Source: Porphyra umbilicalis (taxonomy: Eukaryota > Rhodophyta > Bangiophyceae > Bangiales > Bangiaceae). Taken from it: a DNA stretch of 35,452 bases. The stretch covers positions 1-35,452 of the forward strand of contig KV919273.1 in NCBI GenBank assembly GCA_002049455.2, given 5' to 3'. Below, in pieces: positions 1-8,748 of this stretch (position 1 is the stretch's first letter; every line of letters starts with the position of its first letter). Both the position numbers and the translations under genes were made by a program. The notes under the pieces are model-generated. The model made no database searches and had not been told where the DNA came from. It saw only the letters and a program-made list of their open reading frames with translations.

Positions 1-399
1 GAGCAGCAGCGGCGGCAGTACTGGTGCCCGGTCGTCGACGCGCTCAAAGCGGTCGTGCGCAAGCGTAAGACCGGCGGCGCGCGTGCCCACGTCACCGAGT
101 TGCACGTGGCGTTGGACGGCGTGCACCTCACGCACGCACCCGTGGACGAGATGGAGCGCGTTTTTCAGCAGCTCCTCGACGCCCTCGCGAGCGTACACGA
201 GGCAGCAGCACCTGTGCCGCACGGGATCGACACGTGGGTGGCGACGGTGCTGGCGGTCATCGACCAGCTGTCTGAGAGCGGCGGCCGCACGTCCCTCGGT
301 GGCGCACGTGCCGCTCGGTCGGCCTCGCACGCACCGGACGGTGTGGCTGCTGCCGCATCTGTGGGGCACCGCGCCGGTAGCCGCGGCACAAGCGACTGA
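1..399 (+). CDS. 3' end of an unidentified gene (partial at window edge)
   Basis: The frame is open from the first base and ends at TGA 397-399, so this is the C-terminal part of a gene starting outside the window. About 132 residues are visible. The first 90 look protein-like: an aromatic/Cys patch (QYWCPVVDAL), a basic stretch (VVRKRKTGG), then helical sequence (MERVFQQLLDAL and WVATVLAVIDQL). The last 40 residues are Ala/Gly/Ser-rich and could be read-through into non-coding sequence. I recognise no family. It lies upstream of, and in the same direction as, the left arm of the long inverted repeat. If the right arm continues past base 35452, a second copy of this gene could lie there. Other long frames over the same bases look like GC-driven shadows. 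Confidence 0.35.
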   Translation, partial: EQQRRQYWCPVVDALKAVVRKRKTGGARAHVTELHVALDGVHLTHAPVDEMERVFQQLLDALASVHEAAAPVPHGIDTWVATVLAVIDQLSESGGRTSLGGARAARSASHAPDGVAAAASVGHRAGSRGTSD

Positions 400-789
400 C
401 GCGACGCCTGTCCCACCGTCGGACGAGGCGTCGACCGCGCCGCCACCCCGAGCGGAGCGGGGCAAGCGCAGCACCCGTCCCGTTCGCCGCTGCCACATCA
501 TGCTGTAGGGTGGGGGGGGGGGTGTGGCAGCCACAAACCGCCGCAGCCGAGCGGCGTGCGTCGACCGTCCATTGTTCCTGCGAGTGGGGTGGTCCGTGCG
601 CGTGGCACGGCGTGCCGACGTCGCGTGGATGCGATTGGCCGAGGTCGTCACGTGACAGTTTGCCGGTACTGTACGGATCCCCGCGTATGTTTACACCACT
701 GTATACCGTCTGTGAAGGGAGATTTTCCACGTCTTGGGTGTTTGTAATCCCTCTTTTGCAACAACTGTCAAACGAGATGTCGACAATCC
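400..789. other. non-coding spacer
   Basis: No convincing gene. It contains a G10 run near 512-521 and otherwise unremarkable sequence leading into the long inverted-repeat arm at 790. Confidence 0.5.
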
Positions 790-880
790 GGCAACGCCTC
801 GCCCAGTGTGGCGACACACGCCGCTGCCAACGGTCGCGTGGTCTGTCCCGCTTGGCTGCACGCGTCTGGGCCCGCGCCAG
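790..880 (+). repeat. left arm of long inverted repeat, outer part
   Basis: These 91 bases match the reverse complement of the last bases of the window (ending at 35452) with one difference seen by eye. The match is interrupted at 880/881 by the CACTA-like element and resumes at 1975. The final CAG (878-880) is the left copy of that element's target-site duplication. Because the right arm runs to the window edge, the true outer end of the repeat is unknown. Confidence 0.9.
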
Positions 881-1971
881 CACAGTGGGGCTTAGACCAT
901 GTACCTGGAAGATCTTGTATCTGCTTGAATACAATTGGATACAAGCTGATACAAGCCTCGATTTCTTGTACGGATCGGGTGCTTTTCGTACAAAGTTTTT
1001 GTATGGCGCTTGCACCACGCTTGCTCGGAGTGCACCGAATCGTTGCATGAGCCTTGCACGGTGCCGTGCAGATTGTCTGTATCTAATTGCACGGCGGTCG
1101 TACAGGCGCTACATGCAGCTCGTTTGACTCGGTTCTCGATAGAGAAGAGTCAAGCTGCGGCTTCCAGGGGCAGTGCCCGTCCACAGAGACTGCGCCACAG
1201 CAGTCCTAACCCACCTCGCTGCCCATCAGGGCAGTCTACGCAGGGTATACAAGATGTCAAGCATCCAACCCCAGACCACCACCCCCCAACGAAAGTACTG
1301 GTGTACCAATGCGATGGGGTGCTTCTTGCATCTTTGGAGACGACAGAGACAAGCTTCCGATCATCTGAGGGGCGTGGATGTGACCCGTTCGGCCTGGGTG
1401 GCGTGGGGCTACGATGCTGCCGTTTTTGACAGCACGAGTGTTACGGATTCGGGGGGGGTGAAGGTGCGGGGAGGGTAGGGTAGTGCATGTTACTGGGGTG
1501 AATATCCATAGGGCAGGTGTCCTGGTCGGGAGCATTACCAGCTGTGACGAGCACAGAGAAAAGCAGACACTGCCAGGTGATGCAAGGAATGTCCACTTTG
1601 GTGCAAGAGGACTGCACCCGGTGCAAGATCTCTGCGCGAATCCGCACAGATCTCGTGCAAGCTGCTTGCACGAAAGCAGTGTCCCAGATACAAGTTTCTG
1701 GATGCAAGAAACACGTTTGTGGCCGCCATCGGTGCACAAAACGACGGACAGGGCTCGTTTTTATAGACTCACATGCACCTCTTCTGCGGTGCGAACGGTG
1801 CAAAAATGGGCTCTGGGCACCGTTTTGCGCGCCCAGGCGCCCCCCTTTGTACGGCACTTGTACGAGAAAACGGCCCTCAGAGGGTCGGAATCGACACCTT
1901 GCACCAACCGGTGCAAGCCAGATACAAGCAAATTCAAGGCCTTCCAGGTACCTGGTCTAAGATCTACTGTG
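881..1971. mobile_element. non-autonomous CACTA/EnSpm-like DNA transposon (1,091 bp)
   Basis: The element starts CACAGTGGGGCTTAGACC and ends GGTCTAAGATCTACTGTG. The 37-bp terminal inverted repeats (881-917 and 1935-1971) agree at about 31 positions. It is flanked by CAG at 878-880 and 1972-1974. The other repeat arm reads straight through with a single CAG, which is the pre-insertion site. CAC ends, a 3-bp duplication and many short sub-terminal motifs (TTGTATC, GATACAAG, CTTGCAC in both orientations) are family traits of CACTA/EnSpm elements. No transposase is encoded: open frames inside are short and not protein-like, so it would need a transposase in trans. A PIF/Harbinger assignment is less likely given the CAC termini. 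Confidence 0.85.
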
Positions 1972-2425
1972 CAGGGGGTGTGCACAGGCGTCGCCGCTCC
2001 ATCGCGTCGGCTGCCGTGCCAACGCGCCCATCCGCACGTGCGTGGCGTGCGGGCGCGCACGGGTGAGACCCCCTTGTCAGCCGTGATTCGCTTCGCCCTG
2101 TGCCGTCCAAATGATTACGGGAGCAACCCCGTGCGGCCGATGCGGACACACCACACGAGCACTACATACGAGAGGCGGGCTACAAGCTTTTCACAGAGAC
2201 CTCGGGCTGACCCTGCCCTTTCCCCGGCGCAGTGGCGCTTCACTGGGGGTGGGACGCAAATGTCATTGCTGGCAATGGGGACCCACATTGGAATCTGAAA
2301 TCGGCCTGTGTGTGGTCACCAGGGCCGATGTTTTCTTCGAGCCCATGTAGCTTGATCTTGCTGGTGTGTGCTCGTTGTGCGCCAGACGGGTGGACGGGGC
2401 ACGGCGACGAGTGGGGCTCGTATGG
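1972..2425 (+). repeat. left arm of long inverted repeat, inner part
   Basis: Matches the reverse complement of 34911-35362 at about 98% by eye, apart from the flipped segment at 2074-2126. Homology stops abruptly after TATGG at 2425. In one frame of the right-arm copy there are paired cysteines (CVACGHARVRP and CGRCGQTT) reminiscent of a zinc ribbon, but the same frame is stopped in this copy, so I do not call a gene. Confidence 0.9.
2074..2126. other. 53-bp segment inverted relative to the other repeat arm
   Basis: Here the order is CCTTG, then TCAGCCGTGATTCGC through ATGATTACGGGAG, then CAACC. In the right arm, read in the same sense, the sequence between the same CCTTG and CAACC flanks is the reverse complement of this. 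The segment is bounded by TTG and CAA, a 3-bp inverted repeat. Only about two substitutions separate the two versions once one is flipped. Confidence 0.85.
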
Positions 2426-2639
2426 CCAGACATGGTCGGGTGCCACCTGACGCTTTTTCTTCTTGCGTGGAGCCCACGGAGCAGGCACCCCAGGCCAGCG
2501 ATACGCACGTGTTCCCCGCAGCGCGACAAGTATGTGGTGCACGGCCAGTGTACAGCCCATATCCGCTTATGTATCACCCTCGCGCACTTTTGTGTCAGCG
2601 TCTTCCCTCTCTCTGTGACAGATACAGCCGGTCTCGCAA

Positions 2640-2741
2640 AAACCTCGCACGCCAACTGTCGCACCACTCTTACAAATCGGCCTTCACGGGGTCGCAGAGG
2701 CCGATTTGTGAGAGTGGTGCAACAGTCGGCGTGCGAGGTTT
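2640..2741. repeat. 43-bp arm hairpin
   Basis: Arms 2640-2682 and 2699-2741 are complementary at 40 of 43 positions around a 16-base loop. Arm sequence begins AAACCTCGCACGCC and ends CAAATCGGCC. It lies in non-coding sequence just beyond the inverted-repeat arm. It could be a foldback element remnant or the source of a small hairpin RNA. It is far too strong to be a chance stem. Confidence 0.85.
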
Positions 2742-2889
2742 GTCAGAGAACGGCTGTACGTTCTCCATTCCACATGTGTTAGCCAATGAGCTGCCTTCAG
2801 GGATTGTCAGAGCCGCTTGCAGCCTTCTCGTACACCCTCGTTCGAGGGTATCTCCAAGTTATATATCACCCTGATATATGACGGGAGCG

Positions 2890-2896
2890 TATAAAA
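2890..2896 (+). promoter_or_regulatory. TATA-like motif
   Basis: TATAAAA in a locally AT-rich patch of otherwise GC-rich DNA, about 195 bp upstream of the ATG of the small ORF at 3091. Position and composition are the only evidence. Confidence 0.2.
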
Positions 2897-3090
2897 CCGA
2901 ATATTGATTGTCCGCTGCACAGCTCATCGAAATATGTCCGCATTGTGACCTCCGGAAACCGGTCACAGGCTATTAAACAGCCTCTGTGATCCAGGCTTCG
3001 ATAAATCAAGAAACGGTTGGGTCTGTGTACGGTATCGTGGCGTGGTGCACCGTGACCGCGGCGTACGGGTACGATTGGCATTGACGCGAC

Positions 3091-3300
3091 ATGGCGTCTG
3101 GTGCTGACCTCTATGCTGTGTCCAACGAGGGCTGCCTCACACCTGTCTGGCGCACTGTGCTACCCCCCCGCAACAGCCCGCACCGCTTTGTCTGCGCATG
3201 CCCCATTTTTGTGTGCGGCCCGAGCATAATGGATTATTTCAGAAACACCCCCAATGGGCCATCAGAGGCACCCCTGCAACACCCCCCCCAGATGGGTTGA
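3091..3300 (+). CDS. small ORF, 69 aa, unidentified
   Basis: The ATG is in a good context (GACATGGCG). The product is 69 residues with Cys-containing segments (FVCACPIFVCGP) and a Pro-rich end. It could be a first exon, a gene fragment or chance; no family is recognised. The TATA-like motif at 2890 is the only other support. Confidence 0.15.
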   Translation: MASGADLYAVSNEGCLTPVWRTVLPPRNSPHRFVCACPIFVCGPSIMDYFRNTPNGPSEAPLQHPPQMG

Positions 3301-3315
3301 TGTAACGCAAACCAA

Positions 3316-3473
3316 TGGAAAACCTGCGAGAGTTGACTCTAGCAATACCGTTGGTTTCACGGTAGCCTGGGGGGTTACCTTCCGGAAAGTGCTCGACCGT
3401 ACTATCCAGTGGAAATCCTGCGAGAGTTGACTCTGGCAATACCGTTGGTTTTACGGTAGCCTGGTGGGCTACC
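3316..3473 (+). repeat. 64-bp direct repeat, two copies
   Basis: Copies at 3316-3379 and 3410-3473, separated by 30 bp, differ at only about five or six positions. Each contains the short dyad AGAGTTGACTCT and ends in a second dyad, GGTAGCCTGG(T/G)GGG(C/T)TACC, that can form a stem. It is in non-coding sequence. Confidence 0.85.
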
Positions 3474-4371
3474 AAAAAGATAATTTGTAAAAACACCCCG
3501 CACGATGACGCCTTGGGGCACGCCTAGTTAAGGTGGCTCTTCTGGGTCTGAGCATTACACTGCAACGTGGTAAAATATCAGTGGCCGACATCCATTTGGG
3601 ACGCGTCCCAATTTTATAGGCCTTAACGGCCCCTGTGAGAGGGGTGGCTGACCGCAGAGGATGAGCCGTGGACTGAGCCGTGATCCGTCGGATCACGTCT
3701 TGCCCCGCCTTTTCTGTCCGCACAGTTCTGGTCGCCTGCAGGCGTTCTAGCGGCGCGCGCGCCGTCGCGATCGCCAAGTGGTTGTCTTCTTGCTGTGGAG
3801 GGGAGAAATATGGCGGACGACGTTGGAGACCGAACGTAAGTTGCAGACGAAAAAAAAGAAGAAAAAAGGAGCACCACGCCGGCCCGTCAAGGGAGCTACT
3901 GTACTCGTCAGCGTGTACCAGCGCAGGCGCAACTGCACAGCGCCCTTGATGATGAAGGATGCGAGCTCCTGGTCTGCCTCTGCAACCGGGCACCGACACC
4001 GCTGCACAAGGATGCGGTGGTGGCCGTGGTCGTCGACATTGCGGCAGCAGGCGGCGGCGGTCGTGCGCGGCGGCGGCCAAGGCGCCCGCCGCTTTGCACG
4101 CGCTCGCGGCCACCCGACGGGCGGTCGTGTCCCACGCGTTTGAGGGCTGGTGTGGCGACCGCCTCTGCCGACGAGGGCGCCCTGGAATCCTTTGCCGGGC
4201 AACCAGTGCGGTCGTGTGCGCGGCGGGAGGCGGGGGGCAGGGCACGCCCCGGCTGTGGCCGTGCCAACGTGGACGCCCCTCTGCCTACCGCCCGTGTCGC
4301 TCCTGCCACACCCCTGAGCGTCGGTGCGGGTGGCGGCGGGCGGCGGTGTGGCTTGCGGCGGCGGCGGCATC

Positions 4372-4405
<34 letters not shown>

Positions 4406-5398
4406 TGCCTCCCCTGCTACGCAGACCTGCTCATCGGCGCGCCCGCGCCCGGCGCGCCCGGCGACAGCCGCGACGACGGCTGTCGAGACGGCGCCAGCGA
4501 CGCCGGCCGCGGTGGGGCCGTCGACCGTGCCGGCGGCGGTGGCGGCCCGCCGTGCAGCGCGCCGGTGCTGCGGGTGCCCCCTCCCCCCCCTCGCCACCGC
4601 ACCCCCGACCGCGGGCGGCGGCGCCCGCCCTCGCCCCCCTGCTCTCACGTATTCGGCGCTCCAACATCCTCGAGGCGCGGAGCTTTTCACGCCCCAAGCC
4701 CCCGCCTGCGGCAGCGGCGGCGGCGGCGGCGGCGGTGGCGGCGGCTCGCTCACCCCCCCCCCGGACGTGACGGGCGGCGCGCCCGCCCGCCTTGTCTCTG
4801 ACGGGCTTCCCATGGACGGGGCGCAGCCGGTGTGGTCATCAAGGGCGCCGCCGCCGTCGCGCTTGCACGCGTGAGGTAGGTGGTGCCGCGCGCCTGTTGG
4901 CGCAGCAGCAGCCGCCGCCCGCCGCTGGCAGCGGCGGGAGGGTGATGGGGGGGGACGAGGGCGGGAGTGGGGGCAGGGAGCCTGCCGCCGCACCGCCCCC
5001 CGACATCGGCAACCCGGAGTCTGGGGTGACTGGCGACTGGCGATCTGATTGGCCGAATGGTTTTGATTGAATGCCATTGCGGGCTTCTTGCCGACTGCCG
5101 CCGGCGGGCTCAGTTTCCGACTAGAGGATGCATTCAAACAATCAATTTCGAACCGGGTGCCGCATGGCCCGGCGCGGCCCTCTGCTCGGACCACGGCTCG
5201 TCTCGTTCCGGGTCCCGGGTCCACCGACGTGGGTGGGCTGGACTGACGCTCCCGGGGCGCCATGCTCTCTGCTCCGCCTCCCACGAGGCGGCCCTCCCCT
5301 CTCCCCCAAGACCTCCCCCGTGACGCCTCGTCCGTGCAGATTCCATCAACGCCACCACCTCACCCACCCCTCTTTGTTGCGTTCCATTCGGCTCCAAG
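3474..5398. other. very GC-rich region upstream of the 5399 gene, no confident gene
   Basis: Several long frames exist on both strands, but their composition (runs of R, P, A, G) is what (GGC)n-rich DNA gives by chance. The most extended simple tract is (GGC)n at about 4372-4405. The segment 3780-3870 is purine-rich (AAAAAAAAGAAG). The 3' end of this region is presumably the promoter and 5' leader of the 5399 gene. Confidence 0.45.
4372..4405 (+). repeat. (GGC)n tract
   Basis: Near-uninterrupted GGC trinucleotide run; neighbouring bases from about 4345 are an imperfect extension. Confidence 0.85.
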
Positions 5399-7528
5399 AT
5401 GGCTGGCTCCCGCTGCTCTGACGCGTCGAGGCGTGCCCCCGCTACGTCCGCCCCCGCTACCTCCGCGGTCGCTTTGGCAGAGGCCGCCCGCCGCATGGCG
5501 GCTGCGGCCACCGTCGCCGCCTCTCTTCGGCAATCATGCGATGCTGGCCAGTCTGACGCGACGGCTGTCACGGCAGCGGCCCCACCCATGATGGTGGGCA
5601 ACCTTGCGGCGGTTGCTGGTTTGGCCGCATCGGCCAACCGAGCCGCTGCCGCAGCTCCGGCTGCCGCCGTGACGCCGTCCAATGCAGCTCCGACGGCGCT
5701 CGCGGCTGCTGCTGCTGCCCGTCGTGCCGCTGCAGTGACGTCGTGTACGGCCATTGATACCGCGGTAGCAGAGGCGACGGCGAGTGGTCGCCGACGGACA
5801 TCGCGTCCTGGGCGCGACGAGACGGTGGGGGAGCTTGAACGCTCGGTTTACCGCACGGTGGACTCGTGGCTGGAGCGCAACAAGCCGCAGGCGGCCGCGG
5901 CTCCGGCTGCCTACATGCCACCAGTTTCTCCTCAAGTGTTGCAGAGCCCGGCGACGACGAGGGAGATGCTCATGCAGCTCTGCACAGAGCGCACCATCCC
6001 GTTTGGCGCAGACGACTCGGCGCAGTCGCTGAAGGCCAGTTTGGTGCGCTTCAACGCTACGGGTTCGACAGTGTGGGGGGCTCGGATGCAGTCCCTGGCG
6101 GTCTTCGTGCGAAACAAGGGAAAGGACAACTTTTTTGCATCTATGGAGCATGCCTCCGACGTGGGGGTGGATCACGGCTCGGTGGCTCAAGGTGCGCCGT
6201 CGGCAGCCACCCCCGCTCGACCCCCAGCTCCCGTACGCCGTTCTTCTCCTTCTCCTTCACCGCGCTCTCCGCCTCCTCGAGCACGTGCGGCTGACCCTCG
6301 TCCCCCTCTCTACCCGGCCACGCCATCTTCACGCTTATCATGCCCGCCTGCTGCAGAAGACCCGAGTACACAAGAGCGGACGGGCAGCCAACCTGACGCG
6401 TATACTCCGGAAAAGACGCCCTGCACCCCTGCCTCCCCTGCAGCTTCTCTCCCGGCCGGCCTGTTGCCGTCGTCGCAGCACGCTGCCATGATGATGCAAT
6501 CAATGGCTGCTGAGCAGGACGTGCGGATGCGGGGCCTGGCCAAGGATGCGCAGGTGGTTGAGGTGAAGGAGATGGTTGAGAAGATGGCCAAGAGCATCAA
6601 CGCCAACGCCAGGTCTGCCGCTGCGTCGGCCAAGCGCCTCGACGGGGCCTTGGCGGGGCTTGTGTGCAGCAGCTCCACGATGACGGCGGCAGCGTCAGCC
6701 ATTGCGGCTGTTTATCCCCGCGTGCGTGCGGGGGCGGAGACGCCCAGCAAGCGGGCTCGTCTACGTGCACCAGGGGTCGCAAAACCACTGGCCGGTGCCG
6801 GCCGCGGCGTCGGTGTTGGTGGTGCGCACGCCCGTGGGGCAGTCGGTGGCGGTACTATCGGTGGTGGTGCCATCTCAACGTCGTCGCCGTCGGGCGCGCC
6901 GATGGGTAAATTCCACGACCTCGTCTTCAGCATGACAATGCCCCCGGAGATGCTGTCGGGCCAGATGGAGTCTGAGTCTCTGTTCTCTATGCTCATCAAG
7001 ATGGTCAAGTGCTGCCACGTGACGGCGGGACACGCCGGCATCTTCGGATCCATTGTCGTCAACGAGCTCTACCGCCAAGGCGTGGAGCGCACCGTGCGGG
7101 AGCTGAAGCGCACCGGGGTGGCGGCCGGGACCATCAACGAGGCCAAGAGCGTGCGTATGCGGAACACCGTGAAGAATAAGGTGAACTTGTACCTACGGCA
7201 GCTGTATTGGATGAACCGCGTCGTGCCGGGCGTCATCAAGCCACCAAACTTGGCTTCGTTTACGGAGATGCAGAATGTTGGCCTGGGGACGACAGCGCGT
7301 GACAAGCTAACAGATGCATTGCGGGCCATGGCGACGGAGTACGCCCTACCGGCAGACCATCCGCTTCGGGTGCCCATCACGGCCAAGTCTTTTCACCTCC
7401 GCGACCAACTCAAGACCATGTCGGGGCGCCCCGGAACGCCCAGCGCCATGGCTGACATTCTCTCTTCTTCTCCTTTTTGTGAACTGCTCACCAAGGCCAA
7501 AGAGAACGTAGAGAAGAACTATCTGTAG
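5399..7528 (+). CDS. Ala-rich nuclear-type protein with SAP-like motif, 709 aa, intact
   Basis: Single exon, ATG in a good context (CCAAGATGG), stop TAG 7526-7528. Residues 1-140 are Ala/Thr-rich. A helical stretch follows (ELERSVYRTVDSWLERN, ~146). At ~187-218 the pattern MLMQLCTERTIPFG then SLKASLVRF resembles a SAP-type DNA-binding motif. Pro/Ser-rich linker ~245-350; probable coiled coil ~375-415 (VKEMVEKMAKSINANA); basic nuclear-localisation-like SKRARLRAP; Gly-rich hinge; then a compact, ordinary-composition domain of ~200 residues (~502-709) with no name I can give. The order of low-complexity N-terminus, basic signal and C-terminal globular domain is repeated in the relic gene at 27762. 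A role as a DNA-binding accessory protein of a mobile element is inference only. The long intact frame and sharp change in composition support it being real. Confidence 0.75.
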   Translation: MAGSRCSDASRRAPATSAPATSAVALAEAARRMAAAATVAASLRQSCDAGQSDATAVTAAAPPMMVGNLAAVAGLAASANRAAAAAPAAAVTPSNAAPTALAAAAAARRAAAVTSCTAIDTAVAEATASGRRRTSRPGRDETVGELERSVYRTVDSWLERNKPQAAAAPAAYMPPVSPQVLQSPATTREMLMQLCTERTIPFGADDSAQSLKASLVRFNATGSTVWGARMQSLAVFVRNKGKDNFFASMEHASDVGVDHGSVAQGAPSAATPARPPAPVRRSSPSPSPRSPPPRARAADPRPPLYPATPSSRLSCPPAAEDPSTQERTGSQPDAYTPEKTPCTPASPAASLPAGLLPSSQHAAMMMQSMAAEQDVRMRGLAKDAQVVEVKEMVEKMAKSINANARSAAASAKRLDGALAGLVCSSSTMTAAASAIAAVYPRVRAGAETPSKRARLRAPGVAKPLAGAGRGVGVGGAHARGAVGGGTIGGGAISTSSPSGAPMGKFHDLVFSMTMPPEMLSGQMESESLFSMLIKMVKCCHVTAGHAGIFGSIVVNELYRQGVERTVRELKRTGVAAGTINEAKSVRMRNTVKNKVNLYLRQLYWMNRVVPGVIKPPNLASFTEMQNVGLGTTARDKLTDALRAMATEYALPADHPLRVPITAKSFHLRDQLKTMSGRPGTPSAMADILSSSPFCELLTKAKENVEKNYL

Positions 7529-8200
7529 CATGTGCATGTGCATGTATAGGTACCTCATTGGGGATAAATACGTGCATACGGCCTGGCACGCACTCGTCGT
7601 AGCGTGCCGTAGCCTACAGCCGCCGCTTTCCTCAAAGTGGGGGCACAGTCGACTTGCGTAAAGATTAACTTAGCCACTCGGTGGCAACAGCTGGACTTCA
7701 GGTTGCTGGATTCGACAAGCGCTTTCATCAAGTATCCATGACGGATTGCACGGCAATCACTTCCGAGATAGAAGCGATTCACACCTTCTGCCCCATCAAC
7801 AGGAATCCATGGACAATCACGCCATGAAGAAATCTTGGGTCATCGCATCCAGGCCTCCACCGCCTGGGCGGCACCCTCGTCATCTACTACTTTTCAAGTC
7901 TCCGCACCTACACACGGACAGGCGATGGCATGTAGAAAGTGACAAAACGTTTACGCTATCCATACCACACGGCTCACCGACTGCACCATCTTGGGAACTC
8001 GTGCTCTTCTAGGGAAAACAATGGGTTGTCCGCACCTGTGCCCAGGTCCTCACGCACCCGCCGCTCCGCGCAGATGTCGACCATGCCCTTGGACTTGAAC
8101 CGCGCCCAGCCGCCTGCACAGCCCCGGCTCGTATTCACGCATGTACGCGGCGACAAGCGGCCGCACACCACCGGCCATGGTAGGAACTCGAAGTCAGCAC
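7529..8200. other. spacer, no confident gene
   Basis: The 3' flank of the 5399 gene begins with a (GTGCAT)n-like run at 7529-7545. On the minus strand a protein-like patch (around WARFKSKGMVDICAERR, ~8010-8110) occurs but breaks frame. It may be the downstream part of the recombinase-like fragment at 8236-8340. Confidence 0.35.
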
Positions 8201-8235
8201 TCAAGGAGCGAGGTCATCACCAAGATTGTGTGCCC

Positions 8236-8340
8236 CAGAGCCCAAACAGTTGGCAGACGCACACGCCGTTCGCATCCAACCCGACCACGTCTTCAGGGAT
8301 TCGTTGGTGCCCCGGTCGTCCGCACCGTTGCCAACGCTCG
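8236..8340 (-). pseudogene. fragment related to the tyrosine recombinase N-terminal region
   Basis: Reading the minus strand gives DRGTNESLKTWSGWMRTACA followed by SANCLGSG. The recombinase gene at 10312 has DRGTNASLKTWSSRIRTACA followed by FANFVGS, in the opposite orientation. The DNA aligns over about 90 bp at roughly 75% identity with one 3-base gap. The surrounding minus-strand frame (8521-8201) has no other match to that protein, and downstream homology is lost. So this is a short diverged remnant of a second element copy, or a shared sequence module. Confidence 0.65.
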
Positions 8341-8748
8341 AGCTCTCCGACCCCCCCGGTGCCCATCCCCGTTTTCCAACGCCCTCAGAAGCATCAGAGA
8401 AGCGGCCGAGGCGCCCGTCTTGTTGACTATCCCGGTTCTCTGACGTTTTCGCAACTGTGGGCCTTGAACACGCCTCCTGATGCGTTTCTACGACCACCCC
8501 CATTGCTGTGCATCTGGTCATGTTGATGCGCTATTGTCTGAGGTGCGGACCTGACTGCTCTTCCCACCGCCCTCGTTAGCGCCCTTGTCGCTTAGGAACT
8601 CGCTCGGTTGCCATAGTCGCCGTCCCAGACGCATTGGTTGCTCTACCTACCGGGCGGACACAGAAGTCCATACAAGAGTCATAGCTGTGGCTAAGGTGGG
8701 TCACAACGAGAAAGAAAAAGTCAGCAGGCACCAAGTACACGCGCTGCT

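Larger units (their letters stand above)
2426..3090. other. non-coding spacer with AT-rich island
   Basis: No gene seen. It holds the hairpin at 2640-2741. Near 2860-2880 there is an AT-rich imperfect palindrome (TATATCACCCTGATATA), followed by a TATA-like motif. Confidence 0.5.

Noticed and set aside
1483..2298. 271-aa frame
   Set aside because: It spans the end of the CACTA-like element, its target site and the repeat arm; the empty-site comparison shows it is a fusion made by the insertion.
3908..5284. 458-aa minus-strand frame with poly-Pro
   Set aside because: Composition is almost wholly R, A, P and G over (GGC)n DNA; overlapping frames on both strands look equally open; no globular segment.
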